A program made the translations under genes and the position numbers. From positions 630,243 through 694,242 of the forward strand of contig NC_079905.1 of NCBI RefSeq assembly GCF_024868665.1: DNA of 64,000 bases, written 5' to 3'. Of this stretch, positions 47,220-58,600 are shown piece after piece. The notes below the pieces were generated by a model. That model had not been told where the DNA came from, searched no databases, and was given only the letters and a program-made list of their open reading frames with translations. Positions within the stretch are counted from its first letter, which is position 1, and each line of letters opens with the position of its first letter. Origin of the DNA: Triplophysa rosa (taxonomy: Eukaryota; Chordata; Actinopteri; Cypriniformes; Nemacheilidae).

Positions 47220-47502
47220 ACGCACACACACGCACACACACACACACACGCACCACACACCAGAACACACACATCAGACAAAACATCACACACGACACAC
47301 ACACACACACACACACACACACCACCCAAGCACCACCACACACCCAGAACACACACAACCAGACACACGACACACACACACACCACCACACACGGCCAAC
47401 ACACACACCAGCACACACACATGGACTCACACACACACACACACACCAGACACACATCAGACTCACACAGACACACACACACACACACACGCACGCACAC
47501 AC

Positions 47503-47537
<35 letters not shown>

Positions 47538-47538
47538 G

Positions 47539-47569
<31 letters not shown>

Positions 47570-47590
47570 CACGGGACACACACACAGCTA
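47140..47590. repeat. Compound CA-rich microsatellite
   Basis: About 450 bp of CA/CACG/CACAGA runs with short interruptions such as gggacacacac. Long His-Thr or Cys-Val frames on the two strands are artefacts of the dinucleotide. Confidence 0.95.
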
Positions 47591-47872
47591 AAACAGCACA
47601 CATATAGGAATACACACATATATTCACACAATGCCAAGTGTCTTTTGCAAGCTGATGTAGAGAACATATGCTCTATCATTATTGCACGAAGATGCCTGAA
47701 ACAATAGAGCAAAGCCAGAACAATGTACAACACTGAATCTTATGCTATAGTATTCAATTCTGTATATGCTTTTGGTAGGAAGTGGAAACACTGTGGTTTT
47801 AGTCTGTTTAGTGTCAGCATCCTGCTTATAGTACCTGTAGTTTGATTTACTCAGTTTAGTGCAACAGACAAA

Positions 47873-49088
47873 ATGGAGAAAATCATTCTCTTCTATGTGT
47901 TTTCTTCTTGGATTATGCACATCACTTACAGTGGTAAATATTTTCAATTTTAGTATTCTAAGCTACATAAATAAGTATCATATAAAAAACTAGAATATGC
48001 ATTCAATAATATGTACATAAACATTATTTAAAAAGAATTGTCTCTGCAGATGTGTCAGTGCCTCAGCAATCTTTTCTGTTAAGAGCTCAACTGGGAAAAA
48101 GCATCAGCCTAAACTGCACCATGTTGAACAGATATGAAATTGCCTGGCATCATCTGAATTGTGAACAGCTGACTCTGCTGGTGACTGCAGAGAAAGACAG
48201 TAAAACTGGGGAAAAACTTTTAATTACCTACAATCAAAATAAAAACCACCTGGAATTAAAAGCAAACAGCGGGATCACAGTGGTCAGTCTGGTTATTTCT
48301 GAAGTAACACAGTCTGATTTAGGACTCTATTTCTGTGGAACAAAATCTGACACTCCAAAGATGCACTTCGACAGAGCCATCCGACTGCAAACTGAGGGTT
48401 GGTCCCTATAAGATTTAAGTTCATATTGTACACCCAAAAATTCAAATTATTTGAATTTACTCATCCTCTTGTCATTTTAAGCCTGTATGAGTTTCTTTCT
48501 TCTGCAGAACACAAAAGAAGATATTTTGAAAAATGATTGTAACCGAACACTGGCGGTACCTGTTGACTTGCATTGGTTTTGAGTCCATATAGAAGTGAAT
48601 GGGTACTGCCATCATTTGGTTACCAACATTCTGGTTTGAAACTCTTTCAGGTTTGAAATGACATGAGAATGAGTAAATGATGACAGATTTTTTGTAACCT
48701 ATCCCTTTAAAGTTTATTTAAATATTTTCAGAAAACCTGAGACTCAGGAAAGAAAACTGTAATTCTCAACTGGGAACGGAGCAGGTTGAAATCACAGGTA
48801 TATCTTTATTCTTGCTTCTATGTCTCATGTTTAATTTGTAATGAAGCCTCAGATGTCACTATAACAGTCACTTCCATATAACACTGTTGTACATTTATTA
48901 CATTCTCTCTCTCTCTCTCAGATGATGATTTGACGGTGAAAGAGCGAGTCTTGATGTTTGGAGGTGTTGGATTGGCTATTGTGATATTTTTCCTGGCGAC
49001 AGTCGCTGCAGGTGGAGTAATTCATCATCGCGGCTGGCAGAAAGGCTGGACCGCAGGGAAAGGTGCTATCGCTCTCAGCTCAGATTAA
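47873..49088 (+). CDS. Single V-domain Ig-superfamily membrane receptor
   Basis: Predicted type I membrane protein of 213 residues. Exons: 47873-47933, 48050-48397, 48732-48797, 48922-49088, phase-consistent. Signal peptide MEKIILFYVFSSWIMHITYS; one V-type Ig domain with B-strand Cys (SISLNCTM), C-strand Trp (IAWHHL) and F-strand SDLGLYFCGT. A short stalk follows, then a TM segment (VGLAIVIFFLATVAAGGVI) and a basic tail ending AIALSSD with no ITIM or charged TM residue. The layout recalls fish CD300/NITR/TREM-like singletons, but I cannot name the family. Donor after exon 2 (ACTGAGG/gttggt) is weak. A MITE lies at about 48420-48712 in the second intron. Confidence 0.75.
48420..48712. mobile_element. 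MITE in Ig-gene intron
   Basis: Begins gtacacccaaaaattcaaat and ends gatgacagattttttgtaac followed by ctatccctttaaag, the diverged form of the abundant TTAAAGGGATAGTTCACCC-type palindromic MITE also seen at 19018 and 54768. Confidence 0.6.
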
Positions 49089-50629
49089 ACCACGACCAGC
49101 TACTCTATACATTTATGTGCTTTATTTTACTATTCAATCAAGCTTATTATGTCAAGTAAAATGTGTTCAGCACTGCAGTAGGTAAACAGCCTTTTAACAT
49201 TATAAAGAGTGTCGAGATTTTGTGGCTCAGATGTTTATTTCTGGTTAATTCTCACTTACAGATTCATCCAACTGTTGTCTTTATCACTGCCAGTACAGAT
49301 CAGATTGTCAATCACTGTGGCCGTGGTTTATGATTCAAAAAGATCAACAATATTTACATTTATTCATTTAGCAGATGCTTTTATCCGAAGTGACTTACAA
49401 ATGAGAGAGCATTTACAATTATTTTGTCGATGAGCCATAAACAATAATGAAAGATTAACCAGGCCATGTTTACAAGGATAAAGGCTGAGGAAAAGGAAGA
49501 ATGAACAACAAGAAAGAAACAGACACAAGTTTTTTTAAACAGCAAGAAAGTAGACAGTTCAGGGTTAGTCAGGAAGACTTGGACAGGTTTTTTGAAGGTT
49601 GTGATGGATTCTGAAGTTTGAATGGAGGAACAGAGTGGATGAAAGTCGTTGCTCACATGCTTCTGTACTTGGTCTTACATGTTTACAAATGCAATATTAC
49701 CATATAAATGTAAATAATTTTACATAGGCCTATACTGTATATCTTAATTTTGTCTGCTATCCAGCATCAGCATGTGTGTCACCTTTTGTTTATCATATAA
49801 ACCTTGATTAAATAAAAATAATGTCAAAAAAGATCTGCGTTTCTTCAGATACAAATGTTTGACACAACCGCACGTCTCACCACATCTTCAATGAACTAGA
49901 TTCACAGCGCTTGTCACGCAATAAAAAGTCATTATTTCCTGATTGACTGCATTCAACTGACTGCAGCTAAAACCACACAATGCACATAACCACATGAGTT
50001 CATACAAAACTACAATGACTTGCCCTCAAACACACGATACATGTCAGTGTGAAGAGAATGAAACATTAGTTCACCCTGTGGCTGATACAGCATTGTGTCA
50101 AGTCGCTTTGGACAAAATCGTTGCTAAATGCATACATGTTAATGAGTAAAAATATTATTTTAATTAATTCAATTTCTAGATTTTTTTTGAGAATTTACAA
50201 TCTTATTTAAACGTTTTAGAAATTATGTTTATAAACGCAATAAACTGAACTTCAGAACATGCGCTGTGTCTCCACCTAGTGGTGTCATGGTGTCACTGCA
50301 GCCCCTCCCGGAAGCAGCTGCCAATTTTGTATTGTTTCAAAATATATCAAACATACAATGCTTATAACATAACAACAAATAATATCACGTTTGTAATATC
50401 CATATCTCAAACAATAATAAAACAAGAAAAGGAAGCAGCAGCCGCCTATCAGTTTAAAATACAAATATATTCAACGTCATGCAACGCTGCACACACCGAT
50501 CGGCTTATGACACCGCAGAACCGCGAGAGCGTTTCGAGAAGACACAAAGCAGCCTGATCTCGCGGTACTGCGGTGTCATACGCTCACTGGTCTGCGCAGC
50601 GCCGCGTGAAATCGAACACACCTTCTGTC
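49089..50629. other. Ig-gene to nrm spacer with SINE-derived pieces
   Basis: About 49349-49640 contains the fish SINE core catttagcagatgcttttat ccgaagtgacttac, and the same core appears inverted near 50100. The last 120 bp before 50630 are GC-rich with CpG and probably hold the nrm promoter. No gene recognised. Confidence 0.5.
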
Positions 50630-52301
50630 ATGGCGTCGGTAACTTTGCGTGACTGTTTTCTCTGTGTTTCAGCGTTTATTAACTTTATCTTTGTCTTCGT
50701 GACAGGCGCTGATTTTGTTCGTTTTGTGTCGTTTCGCGCTATCTATCATAACCTGAGCGGCGGCGCGCCTCTGTGTCGAGGTGAGCGAGCACTATTAATC
50801 AAACAATACTGAAACTTTCATACATTCATTTATAAGCCTGTTATTTACATTTATGTTATGAACGTCATGTGCACAAAAGTAAAGGGCATTTATATCAGCA
50901 GATTTTAAAATATTAATATTTAGCGTAGAGCTTTGCACTGTTCATGATGTGAGTCGGTGTTCAAGTCGCTGCAAGTATATTAAAAGTTTCTGGTCTAATT
51001 TTTTAAATGTTAATAATCTTTAGATCGTGATTTACTGTTTTACTAAGATCTGTTTGTGTTGCTCCTTTGTGTTTTGTATCGGGATCAGAACATTAAACGA
51101 ATTCAAACGGATGTTGAAATGAATCGCCGAGGGCGTGTGCCGTCATTATGCCATGTGCGCGCGCTCTGCATACAGCCCGGCTAGCTCAGTCGGTAGAGCA
51201 TGAGACTCTTAATCTCAGGGTCGTGGGTTCGAGCCCCACGTTGGGCGGCAAATGTTTTCTCACATGTTTTCGTGCGTGTGTTAGAGTCTGTGTCGTGGTC
51301 TGTGGCTCTGCGTGACGGTGCGGTTTTACGGGCTGTAGCTGTGGATGTTTTCCTTCTGGTCCTCTTCAGTGTTCAGCACAGTCTGTTGGCATGGGGTCCA
51401 GTGAAGAGAGCCTGTCAGAACCTGCTGGGGGTTTTGACCAGAACCATGTACTGCTTCACCACTGCTCTGGCACTGCAGGTAAACTCAACAACACCCTATA
51501 AATACTGCAGGTGTGTATGTAAAACTCACATTTGAGTAAATATAAGTTGTAACGTAAGATATAATGCACAATGAAGATTTTAACTCTGTATGACGTTCTG
51601 AACAAACGCACACCTGCAGTAATGCATCACCCATCTTGTTTCGGTGTTCTTTATATTGATTTAAACACAATCTGTAATGGTGTAAGTGAACTGTGGTGAT
51701 TGTTTTGGTGTTCAGGTGTTGATGCGATGTTGGCAGCCGGTCACCAGCGCCCCCTGTCTGTGGTCGGTGCAGAACACCAGCTGGGATATTTATTTCCCTC
51801 TCATCTGTTTTATTTTACACTTTCTGTGCTGGGCGATCATCTGCAGCATTCTCCTTATATTTGACTATCCAGAATTACTGGGCATCAAACAGGTAGGCTA
51901 CCACACATCTGCACATTTCACCACATTTATACTGATGTACTGTTTCCTCGAGACTCATGAACACACGTCGTCTGTGTGTGTGTGTGTGTCAGGTGTATTA
52001 CGAGTGTTTGGGTCTGGGCGATCCTCTCTCTTTAAAGTCTCCACGTGCCCAGCGGCTCTTCGCTCACCTGAGACATCCCGTGTGTGTGGAGCTGCTCGCG
52101 GTTCTTTGGGTTCTTCCCACGTTTCCCGTGGACCGTCTCGTGCTGGCCGTTTATCTGTCTGTATATCTGATGGCGGCTCACTCTCTGGACACACAGGACT
52201 GTACATATCTCAACCGACAGCTGCAGACCAAACTGAAAGTCTTCTGCGCACCGCTAGAGGACAATGATCAGAGTAATAACAACCTCAACAAACAGGACTA
52301 A
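50630..52301 (+). CDS. nrm: Nurim (inner nuclear membrane protein)
   Basis: Multi-pass inner nuclear envelope protein related to isoprenylcysteine carboxymethyltransferases. Exons: 50630-50780, 51285-51478, 51716-51892, 51993-52301, phase-consistent, 276 residues (human 262). Start [20 protein letters not shown] aligns with the family N-terminus. Landmarks: [79 protein letters not shown] and [12 protein letters not shown]. The HLRHP segment corresponds to the conserved C-terminal methyltransferase-like patch. Five or six hydrophobic segments. The hydrophilic C-terminus ([12 protein letters not shown]) is longer than in mammals. Intron 1 hosts a tRNA-Lys gene. Confidence 0.95.
51175..51247 (+). 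tRNA. tRNA-Lys (anticodon CTT)
   Basis: 73-nt tRNA with acceptor GCCCGGC... pairing with ...GTTGGGCG, D-arm TAGCTCAGTCGGTAGAGCA, anticodon loop GACTCTTAATC with CTT, and T-arm GTGGGTTCGAGCCCCAC. A- and B-box promoters intact. A TTTT terminator lies at 51254-51257. It matches the vertebrate tRNA-Lys-CTT as I remember it, so it is probably functional. It lies in the same orientation as nrm, inside intron 1, 37 nt before exon 2. Confidence 0.97.
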
Positions 52302-54767
52302 AAAATCAAGTGTTATGTTCACATTAGCATGAGGCCATCTTTACCGGTGGAAATACTCAATCATGATATTTCTCATATAAAAATAGAGGTAGAAATGATC
52401 AAAACATCAAAATAAACGGAGCTATTTCTATTTGACAGTTACAGCAGCTCATGTCTAGTCCAGATTAAAAAGAGTTGAAGTGCCTTACACAGTCAATATG
52501 ATTTGATTCATCGGCGATCATTTTAATTCAGTTTAGTTTTCATTGTCGTAATCTGTTTATGGTTTCTTGTTGAAATCTATTCAAAAATCGTAAGGTACGT
52601 ACAACTTTACATTTTAATACCTACATAAAGTGACCATTCTACTGGTGCAAATGAGATTTCATTGTGTAAAGGTTCTCTTTTTTTGAAGAATTAGAAACAT
52701 GACCGATGATTTTTGACTAGTTTAAATTCAACGTTTCGTATCATTTATGCAAGTAATTATGAGATTGTTTTGATGAATTGGCATTTGAAGAGTTTGGTTC
52801 CAAAATGACATAACTCATTCACTTTTTCAAAAATCATGTTTTTTATGATGTCATCATGTTTTATTGTGTTAGTTAGCTGTATTTTTGGAGTTATTATGGC
52901 TTAAATCAACACAAACCAACTGCAGTTTGATTGAAATGAATTGGATTGAACAACATTTATTTATTTTATTTTAAAATGAACTCATTTTGGAACCAAACTC
53001 TTTATTTTAACTTGCATTAGCGAATACTGTCATAGTTACGTTGAACTCTTTAGTGCATACTTTGAGGTGGTTTCCCATACGGGCTTAAGACTAGTCCTAG
53101 ACTAAAATACTGAAAACTGAAAATACAGCAGTGCCGTTGTTTTGTCTCGAGATGCACAACTGTAATGCTTGTTTGTTGAAACTACTTAAATGCCCCAAAG
53201 CTAAGGCCTAGTCCTGTGTTAAACTAATCCCTGTTTCTGGAACCCCCCTTGTGTTTTTAAATAAGCGTCAACGTCGAGCTATCAATTCGTGACTATTAAT
53301 TCATTATTTTACACACACCTGGAAAATACATCACATGTTTCTAGTATTAATGATTTGAGATGCACTCTGTAGGGTGTAAACCAAGTGTTGACTGTGTTTG
53401 TAGTCTTCGTGTTTTCTATCCATGACTAATAGAATAGATCGAGCAGCAGAATATTTTTATAAGTCTCTTATGATCTGTCATGTATTTTGAATGAGATTTA
53501 TGTTGTCTGAAGGTGACGAGGAGGGCAGGTCATGAGATTAAACTGCTTTATTCAGATCTCTGACCGGAGTCATTAACAACACACAAACACACAATCAAAC
53601 ACACACACCTGAACCATGAGCAGCTAGATCACACATATAGAGAAATAAACTTTATTTTTATAGGTCAAGAGTATGTTCTTTTCTTGAGACTTTTAAAACA
53701 GCTTTTACACCCTCAGGCTTATTTTGATGTCACGTCATTAACTTGTGTTAATGTTGAGTATTATTTTTGTGTTTCTGTTGACAAACAACCATGTGTCATA
53801 CCTACTGGAAAATGTGCCTTTGTTTTTTGTTATTATGAATACAGCTTGAAATGTGTGTACTTGAATACGAAGTCACTTACTGCAGAATGTATTTTTACAT
53901 GATTATTAAACATTGCTTTTTCAGAACTTGTAAGGTTTTTCATTTTTTTTACATCACAGCAGGAAATAAATATATAGATTTTATGGCTTTATGATTTTAT
54001 GTTACAATTAACACCTTTATTTTGTAATTGCATTTTGTACATATTTTTATAGTTTGACTTAAGTTAGCCGTTAATGTAGATGAACAAAGTTAAATAAATT
54101 AAATGCTGAAATAGTTACATTTAAATAGTATTTTATATAATTTAACTACTTTGAAAAGTAGTAGTAAAGTCTACAAATAAAAAATCTTGTTAGGCTTCAT
54201 TTTAAAAATAACCAATCTTCAATGTCACGTCTCAGTTAGTTATCATAAAGAAAGTAGCAGTTGAGTTAATGCTGATGTGATGTGAGAGTGTTATCTAAGC
54301 ATTGACATTTCATTCCCGTCACCTGGTGTAACTCGGCTCTGGAGTGACGGAGGTCTTAGCTAAACATCTTAAGTCAGTGTGGTGTGTGCGCCTGTCATTC
54401 TCCTGATGGAACGTAATGTAATTATGGGATTACAGTCCTGCACAACTGCTCCGATGCACGGGGCACCAACACTTTCTGACATTTCTTCATTCAAATTAAC
54501 TGGTGGAAAATGTTCTGCTTCAATTTAGCATGAACTGAAGTGTTTAATGGGACTTTAGCTGCTTCTGTTTGGATTTTCCATAATGGAAAGATGAGAAAAA
54601 CTTGATTCCAGTGAATCAGGAATCCAAACCTCCATCGTTACATAACAAGGTAAAGCTGTTTTCCTTAAATGACAGTTTATGTCAAGTATTGTCTCTTGAT
54701 AATTGTTAAAAAAAATATGTGCAAGTTCATTTTAGAACCTGACATCAATAAAAACAAGAGTTGTTTT
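52302..54767. other. nrm 3' UTR and spacer
   Basis: AT-rich and noncoding. An inverted-repeat MITE is listed separately at 53083-53245. Nothing else recognisable; short ORFs such as 53684-53902 have no motif. Confidence 0.5.
53083..53245. mobile_element. MITE with ACTAGTCCTAG-type inverted ends
   Basis: Begins tttcccatacgggcttaaga ctagtcctagactaa and ends aaggcctagtcctgtgttaa actaatccctgtttctggaa, an imperfect inverted repeat around a ~90 bp centre containing gttttgtctcgagatgcac. This element class is widespread in fish genomes. Confidence 0.7.
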
Positions 54768-55387
54768 TAAAGTGATGGTTCAGCCAAAAATAAAAATCAT
54801 CTGTCATCATTTATTCCTCTTATGTGTTTGTAAATCTGTACGTGACTCTTTCTTCAGTGAAACACAAAAGAAGATATTTTGAGAAATGTCTCGGTGGTTT
54901 TGTGTTCATACAATGGAGGTCAATGGAGTTCAATGTTGTTTGGTTATCAACATTCTTCAAAATGTCTTCTTTTGTGTTCTAAAGAAAGAAACTCATGCAG
55001 GTTTGACATGACATGAGGATGAATAAATAATGGGTAACACTTTACAATAAGGTGCTATTAGTTAACATTAGTAAATGCATTAGCTAACAATGAACAATTT
55101 CGTTTTTCAGCATTTATTAATCCTTGTTAATGTTAGTTCATGTCAATACAGTTATTCATGTTAGTTCATGGTGCATTAACTAATGTTAACAGTGACAACG
55201 TTTGATTGTAATAATGTATTTATAAATGCTGAAATTAACATGTAGTAATATTAATAAATGCTGTAGAAGTATTGTTCGTTGTTAGTTCATGTTAGCTAAT
55301 GCATTAAATAATTGTTAACAAATAGCACCTTATTTTAAAGTGTTACCAAATAATGACAGAATTCTCATTTTTGGCTGAAGAGTTGTA
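54768..55387. mobile_element. Palindromic MITE split by another MITE
   Basis: Outer element starts taaagtgatggttcagccaa aaataaaaat and ends attctcatttttggctgaa. It is interrupted at 55033-55347. Joined length without the insert is about 300 bp, like its relatives at 19018 and 48420. Confidence 0.75.
55033..55347. mobile_element. Nested hAT-type MITE, 8-bp target duplication
   Basis: Termini GGTAACACTTTA and TAAAGTGTTACC are inverted repeats extended by ATAAGGTGCTATT / AATAGCACCTTAT. The element is flanked by perfect 8-bp duplications AAATAATG (55025-55032 and 55348-55355). 315 bp, internally rich in TTAACATTAGTT words, no coding content. Confidence 0.92.
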
Positions 55388-55389
55388 CA

Positions 55390-55552
55390 TTGCATTTACA
55401 TTTATGCATTTAGCAAACGCTTTTATCCAAAGCGACTTACATTGCATTATATTCTACATTTGTTTCTGAGTATGTGCAATCCCTGGGATCAAAACCATGA
55501 CCTTGCCGTTGCTAGCGCTATTGCTCTAACCACAGGAAAGCTACAGGAAAGC
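55390..55552 (-). mobile_element. tRNA-derived SINE
   Basis: On the minus strand the head reads CCTGTGGTTAGAGCAATAGC, followed by GGTTTTGATCCCAGGG (B-box side), then GCACATACTCAG and the core CGCTTTGGATAAAAGCG. Directly adjoins the nested MITEs, only about 75 bp upstream of the ppp1r18 start codon. Confidence 0.8.
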
Positions 55553-55625
55553 ATTGTGTTGTATTTGTTTTGACAGGTTTAGCCGGGAGTAAATTGTGCT
55601 TCTTCAAAAGAACATCACCAGTAAA

Positions 55626-58600
55626 ATGTCCCTGTCCATCCTACCGGAATGGAAACAGCTTCTTTTGGAGCGAAAGCGACGAGATGAAGAGGAGAGAGAG
55701 AGAAGAGACAGGGAGGAGGAGGAGAGGCTGGCCAGCATGCCGGCCTGGAAGCGAGAGATTATCCAGAGAAGGAAGGCAAAGCAGGATGAAGAGAGAGAGA
55801 GGGAGAAAGAAAAAGATGAAGGACAACATACTCCTGATGTCTCGGCCATCATAGAGGAGGTCGTCGTTACAGAGCAGACCGACAGTAAACCAAACCCTGG
55901 AACTCCAAATCAGTTATCCATCCGACAGAACCCTTTCATCCGTTCTGAGAACAGCTGGAGGAGAGACAACAGACAACAGACAAACAACTATACAGCGAGA
56001 GAAAGGAATGTAGAAACAGAGAAAGAAGAAAGCAGAGGTATGGAGAGAGAGTTTTGGAAAGATCGAGATATAAGGATCGAGGGGACCGAAAGTGAAGACA
56101 GAAGTACAGGGAGAGAACAGGTGAAGAAGTGCAGCACATCTCTCTTTTATCCCGTCACAGGTCTCCGCACCATCAAGGCCAACAATATCATCATCATTGA
56201 GAAAGAGAAAAATAACAAGGAAAGACTGGAAAGGAGAGAGAGTGCTCGAGAGGAGGTACACAGGGAGGAGAAGAGGATGAGGATGGATTTGAGAGAGTTT
56301 CTGGCGGGTGGAGGAAGTGTCACAGAGATCAGGGCGTCAGAAGTACTGATCATCAAACCTCCCGCTACAGATGAGAAAGTGGAAGCGGAGATTCTCGAGG
56401 TCCAGGAGAGAGTAAGCAGCAGAGAACGGAGAGAGAGAGAGAGGGTATGGAGAAAAGAGAGAGAGATCGAGAGAGATCAAAGAGCGCAAACAGACCGCAA
56501 GAATGAAGTCGAGTGTGTCGGTCGAGTCAGTCAGCTGCTCAGTAAGTTCGGTGAGCTCCCCAAACCCCCAGTGCGTTCCAAGAGCACGGACTGCTTCGAC
56601 CAGTTAGGTAAGAACCGAGCCAGACACAGCACAGGAGACCTGTACGTGCAGGAGGACGAGCACACGCGGCCGACATTCAGAGGCGTTCCCAAACGCTCCT
56701 TCAGCTTCTCGGACCGTGCGGTGTGTCACCAGGAGAATGGAGCACGTGAGGAGGAGCTGGAGTTTAGGGTGGTGGAGAGGACGTACTCGGACTGCAGGGT
56801 CAAGCCGTCTGCGATGGTCACGGGTACGGACCCATCTGAGAGTGAAGCGAGGGTCACAAGGCGATGGGGGCGACTGAGACGTGATGATGAGGGGGTGATG
56901 CTTGAAAAGAGACAGATTCAGAGGAATCAGACGGTTTGTAGAGAGAGTGGCAGAGAGGAGGGCTTCACTGTGGCCTCCGTCAAAAACCCCGAAGGCGTCG
57001 CATTCGCCTGACGAGTTCAAATCAAACAGGAAAGAAGAGAAAACAGCTCAGAAAGAGAGAACAGAAGAGCGAGAGAGGAAAAGATGGATGAAGAGATACA
57101 AACAGACAAGAGGCGAGACACAATGGAAGGACAGAAGCAAATAGGTTCCACGATGACATGGAATCAGGATGGGATTAATGTGGCTTTAAAACAATCTGTC
57201 AACCCCTCAAATGACTGCACAGATTACAACACCGCTATAGATGCCCAATGCCAAGTCACCACTCCTTCAGAGGACGACAGTCTCCAGTCTTCTGATTTTA
57301 CTGCACAACCCGGCTCACGTTCACAACAGACAGAAGATCTGCACTGCAGGACAGAAAGAGTCCGAGAGCTCAACAAGCCCTTTTCATGTGGAGACCCAGA
57401 CATGAGCTCTGGTGAGATGAACCAGCACACTGCTCACATCACTCTTCCCACAAGTTACCTTAAAGATCAGAATCTTTCAAAACAAGCCACAGAAAACATT
57501 CACTTCGCCTCACACATTTCACAACAGCCTGGTACATTGAGTCAAAACAAACCCCGTACCCAGGAGGAGGTAACCATCCCCACAACAGTGTTTTATGGAG
57601 TGGACGTATCAGCAGTAAGAAAGACAAGTCTGGACAAGACTGGAGATGGACTAGAGAGGAGAGGAAGCTGGAAGGCCGGGCGACCTTTGACCCGAGTGGA
57701 GTCTCTGAGAGAACAACTCCGTCAGCAAGAGGAGATGCAGAGAGGAAGAAAAACTGATGCGATGGACGGCACAGAAGCAGAAGGAACTGTGAGAGAAGTG
57801 ACGGCAATTCAACAGGAAGCAACCACACTGCAGACTCTCAGACTGTTTGACGTCACACAGGAAGTTACTATGGCAAAGTCAAGCCCTCAGCTTCCTATTC
57901 CTGTTTCTCTGTCGCACTTGCAGTCGGCCTCGACAGAAAGAGAAGTCGGGGAGATCACCAGGGATGAATGCGAGAGTGATCTCTACCGCAGAGAGACGGA
58001 GCCAGCTCACCATGTAGAGGAGTGTGGATCACGCAGTATTTGGAGACGACAGGACTTTGATGTGGAAGAAGACGAAATTGAGAGAGAGTTGTTAGAAGAA
58101 GAATATCTTCCTCCCTCTCTTTCTCCCTCTCCACCTCTTTCAGACTCGCTGGACGAAATGAGTCGGATCTATAACCTGAAGGCGGTGGGCTCCAGGACTG
58201 CGGTATGTATCAATGAACGTAAAGGGGATATTTCCACGCACCACAGGGGTACTCATGGCCAATACAAACCCATCAGAACTGCACAGTCACCGGACATCCT
58301 GCCGGAGACGGCCAAACTGTGGAATTGTGGGACAGCAAGAGATGTTGACAAAACAGAGACGGTGGAGTCCACAGGTGCACAGACGGTACAACGTCAAGTG
58401 GAACGGCTGCAGTTGAAGGAACAGGAAGCAGCATGTCGGACCCAAAACGACAGAGAACAGGAGGCGAAGACAGCTGAAGGCCAGAAGAGACCTGACATAC
58501 TCAAAGAGACGCCGAAATCACAAGTCCAACAAAAATCCCAACGGTCACATCCTAAACCCCAGCAGCTCAAGTCCTTCACAGTCAACGCCCGGAATGCCCA

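Noticed and set aside
47058..47733. His/Thr-rich and Cys/Val-rich ORFs of 177-208 residues
   Set aside because: Direct translation of CA/GT dinucleotide arrays.
51200..51535. 111-residue ORF overlapping the tRNA
   Set aside because: Its first part is the tRNA-Lys gene; the remainder is nrm exon 2 read from an artificial start.
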